From positions 21,290 to 85,289 of the forward strand of contig CAJTDL010000022.1 of the NCBI GenBank assembly GCA_910575035.1: 64,000 nucleotides of DNA, read 5' to 3'. Source of the DNA: Lachnospiraceae bacterium. Its GTDB lineage: Bacteria; Bacillota; Clostridia; Lachnospirales; Lachnospiraceae. Shown piece by piece: positions 62,487 through 64,000 of the stretch (positions are counted from its first letter, which is position 1; every line of letters starts with the position of its first letter). A program made the translations under genes and the position numbers. Under the pieces are notes generated by a model that had not been told where the DNA came from, ran no database searches, and saw only the letters and a program-made list of their open reading frames with translations.

Positions 62487-63452
62487 ATGGCTATTCATAA
62501 TAAATCGCATCATAATCATGCACTTATGTCTTTGAACAAAATGCGTAAGGATAATACGTTAAAGCATAAGACAGCAACAGATTTTACAACGCCCGATAAA
62601 ACTATGCTATGCTTGAATATTATGGATTGTTTAGACTTTTTGAAAGCAATCCCTGACGAATCGGTACAGTTAATTTGCATTGATCCACCCTATAATCTTG
62701 AACTTGCAGGGTGGGATATTTACGATAATTATATTGAATGGGCTACAAAATGGCTTGATGAGGCGTACAGAGTTCTTTCAAAAAATGGTAGTATGGTTAT
62801 TTTTGGTGGTATACAGTTTAGAGATGTCAAATCAGGCGACTTGATTGATATAATTCATTATGTTAGGCATAATACGAAATTTAAGTTGATAAATACGATT
62901 ATTTGGCGTTACAAAAACGGTATGTCTGCCCATAGATATTTTGCAAATAGGCATGAAGAAGTTATTTGGTTAACAAAAACAAATGACTATTATTTTGATT
63001 TGGATTCAGTTAGAGAACCTTATTCAGAAAAAGACCTTGAAGCGGCATTGAAAGATAAACGCCTAAATCCGGAAAATACAATAAAAGGCAAAAACCCAAC
63101 AAATGTATGGGAAATCAATAGACTTAATGGTAATAGCAAGGAACGTGTTGGACACCCAACACAAAAACCTGTCGCAATTATAGAGCGTTTTGTTCAAGCA
63201 CTTTCATATCCAGGATCAGTTGTGCTTGATTTTTTTGCAGGAAGTGGAACAGTTGGACGTGTTTGTATTTCTGGAGGACGACATTGCTTGATGTGCGATA
63301 GCAATAAATCCTCTATTGATTATTTTAACAAGCATCTTGAACTTATGAGGGAATTAGGACAAAACACAGACTATATTCATATAGACAATGCGGAAGAATT
63401 TTTTACAAACTTAAAAGGAGAACAACAAGATGAAAGGGAAACAGCAATCTGA
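62487..63452 (+). CDS. Type II adenine-N6 DNA methyltransferase, RsrI-like (beta class)
   Basis: A 321-residue beta-class methyltransferase. The catalytic motif DPPYNLELAGWD comes first and the S-adenosylmethionine motif LDFFAGSGTVGRVC late, which defines the class. NGMSAHRYFANRHEEVIWLT, DKRLNPEN and GKNPTNVWEINRLNGNSKER are very like M.RsrI as I recall it, which methylates GAATTC. Recognition of GAATTC is thus likely. The gene overlaps the endonuclease frame by 23 bases. GAGGTGTAAAC precedes the ATG. Confidence 0.88.
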   Translation: MAIHNKSHHNHALMSLNKMRKDNTLKHKTATDFTTPDKTMLCLNIMDCLDFLKAIPDESVQLICIDPPYNLELAGWDIYDNYIEWATKWLDEAYRVLSKNGSMVIFGGIQFRDVKSGDLIDIIHYVRHNTKFKLINTIIWRYKNGMSAHRYFANRHEEVIWLTKTNDYYFDLDSVREPYSEKDLEAALKDKRLNPENTIKGKNPTNVWEINRLNGNSKERVGHPTQKPVAIIERFVQALSYPGSVVLDFFAGSGTVGRVCISGGRHCLMCDSNKSSIDYFNKHLELMRELGQNTDYIHIDNAEEFFTNLKGEQQDERETAI

Positions 63453-63930
63453 TAGGCTAACAACACAACAAAAGGCAGCAGATGGTGTCATTGGAATTTT
63501 TGATGAAGAAGCGCAGGAACATGACAGGAAAGTTTCTGATAACTCTAAAATCGTAGTACATAAGCTGCAAGAGGAATTTCCAACATTGACTTTTAGATAT
63601 AGGAAAAGCATTTCAAAGAAAGAGATAAACGAAGCATTACACGAAGTTGATGACGATCTTGGACAGACTTTGTTCTTGCAAAGTGCGAGCATTATTCCAG
63701 ATGGAGGAATTATTGAAGTTAAGGACGACAATGGGAAATGGCACGTTGTAGCTGTTTCAGAAGCAAAGTTTCAAGGAAGGGATATTGATAATATAAAGGC
63801 TGGTATCAAAGTTGGAAAAAATGACAATCAAGATTTAATGGCAGCAGGAAATGCCATTGAGCGAGCACACAAGAATGTTCGTGAAGAGGCTGTAAAAAAT
63901 CTTGTGTCTATGGAATTTAAGACTTCCTGA
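63430..63930 (+). CDS. EcoRI-like restriction endonuclease, shortened
   Basis: 166 residues. KQQSDRLTTQQKAADGVIGI, RYRKSISKKEINEALHEVDD, IPDGGIIEVKDDNGKWHVVA, VSEAKFQGRDIDNI and GKNDNQDLMAAGNAIERAHK follow the first 150 or so residues of EcoRI/RsrI, including the catalytic Asp and the Glu-x-Lys. EcoRI is about 277 residues long; here the family ends near residue 150 and a short unrelated tail (VKNLVSMEFKTS) leads to TGA. The C-terminal part with DNA-contacting and dimer segments is missing. Cleavage activity is therefore doubtful. Confidence 0.82.
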   Translation: MKGKQQSDRLTTQQKAADGVIGIFDEEAQEHDRKVSDNSKIVVHKLQEEFPTLTFRYRKSISKKEINEALHEVDDDLGQTLFLQSASIIPDGGIIEVKDDNGKWHVVAVSEAKFQGRDIDNIKAGIKVGKNDNQDLMAAGNAIERAHKNVREEAVKNLVSMEFKTS

Positions 63931-64000
63931 TAAGAATAAGATATGTAAAAAATCTCTGTCGATTTTACACTTTTTGTGATGTCGACTTGCTGTCGAAGAT

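Overview
The window looks like a chromosomal segment of a gut Lachnospiraceae-type Firmicute (Clostridium cluster XIVa). The evidence is the gene set: an EcfA1-EcfA2-EcfT-TruA block, meso-diaminopimelate dehydrogenase, a galacto/lacto-N-biose phosphorylase (GH112), a secreted GH53 galactanase with Flg_new repeats, the str operon (rpsL-rpsG-fusA-tuf) and LytTR/GHKL signalling, all with strong AGGAGG-type ribosome binding sites. No rRNA, tRNA or CRISPR array was recognised.

Layout. 0-23.8 kb is mostly housekeeping and metabolic: the tail of a low-complexity protein, an AIR-synthase-like protein, an Lrp regulator with a PatA-like aminotransferase, trmL, the ECF vitamin/metal transporter core with truA, a MATE pump, a YheO-type regulator divergent from RidA, deoB, a LytTR two-component system, an AraC regulator, an MFS pump, a TetR regulator next to the scar of a deleted ABC transporter, the GH112 phosphorylase, ddh, upp and a protein of unknown function. 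23.9-30.2 kb is a compact nine-gene minus-strand operon: TerB-like protein, helical protein, membrane-anchored GHH/HNH-type nuclease, SUKH-like putative immunity protein, three small membrane proteins, one small soluble protein and a CDC48-like AAA+ ATPase. A divergent XRE regulator with a palindromic operator faces it. 30.6-37.4 kb holds the GH53 galactanase and an SGNH hydrolase among gene wreckage (aldo/keto reductase, RibD-like reductase, DUF4405-like and GNAT fragments). 37.5-46 kb is a GC-richer, decayed mobile element: tyrosine recombinase, relaxase tail, MFS pump with an XRE/TPR regulator split by a complete insertion sequence, a broken AlbA-type regulator and a TnpV remnant. 46-49 kb has a flavodoxin-like lipoprotein, a LysR regulator and several palindromic repeats. 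49-54 kb is the str operon, with a consensus promoter placed directly after two tandem miniature elements.

54.1-60.45 kb is an AT-rich island between two copies of the tuf 3' end and terminator. It carries a thyX-type thymidylate synthase, a DNA methyltransferase with a target-recognition-like tail, a phosphoribosyltransferase-like protein, an ORC/CDC6-like ATPase, a protein of unknown function and a small membrane protein, in tightly coupled reading frames. From 60.6 kb to the end there is an XRE regulator, an excisionase-like protein, a broken integrase and an EcoRI/RsrI-type restriction-modification pair whose endonuclease is shortened.

The two clusters at 24-30 kb and 54-60 kb are the best candidates for undescribed biological-conflict systems. 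A third thread is a family of about 145-bp and 114-bp palindromic miniature elements with 8-bp target duplications, found at 8.7, 15.4, 22.4 and 48.7-49.0 kb. All functional names rest on reading motifs by eye; no database search was run.
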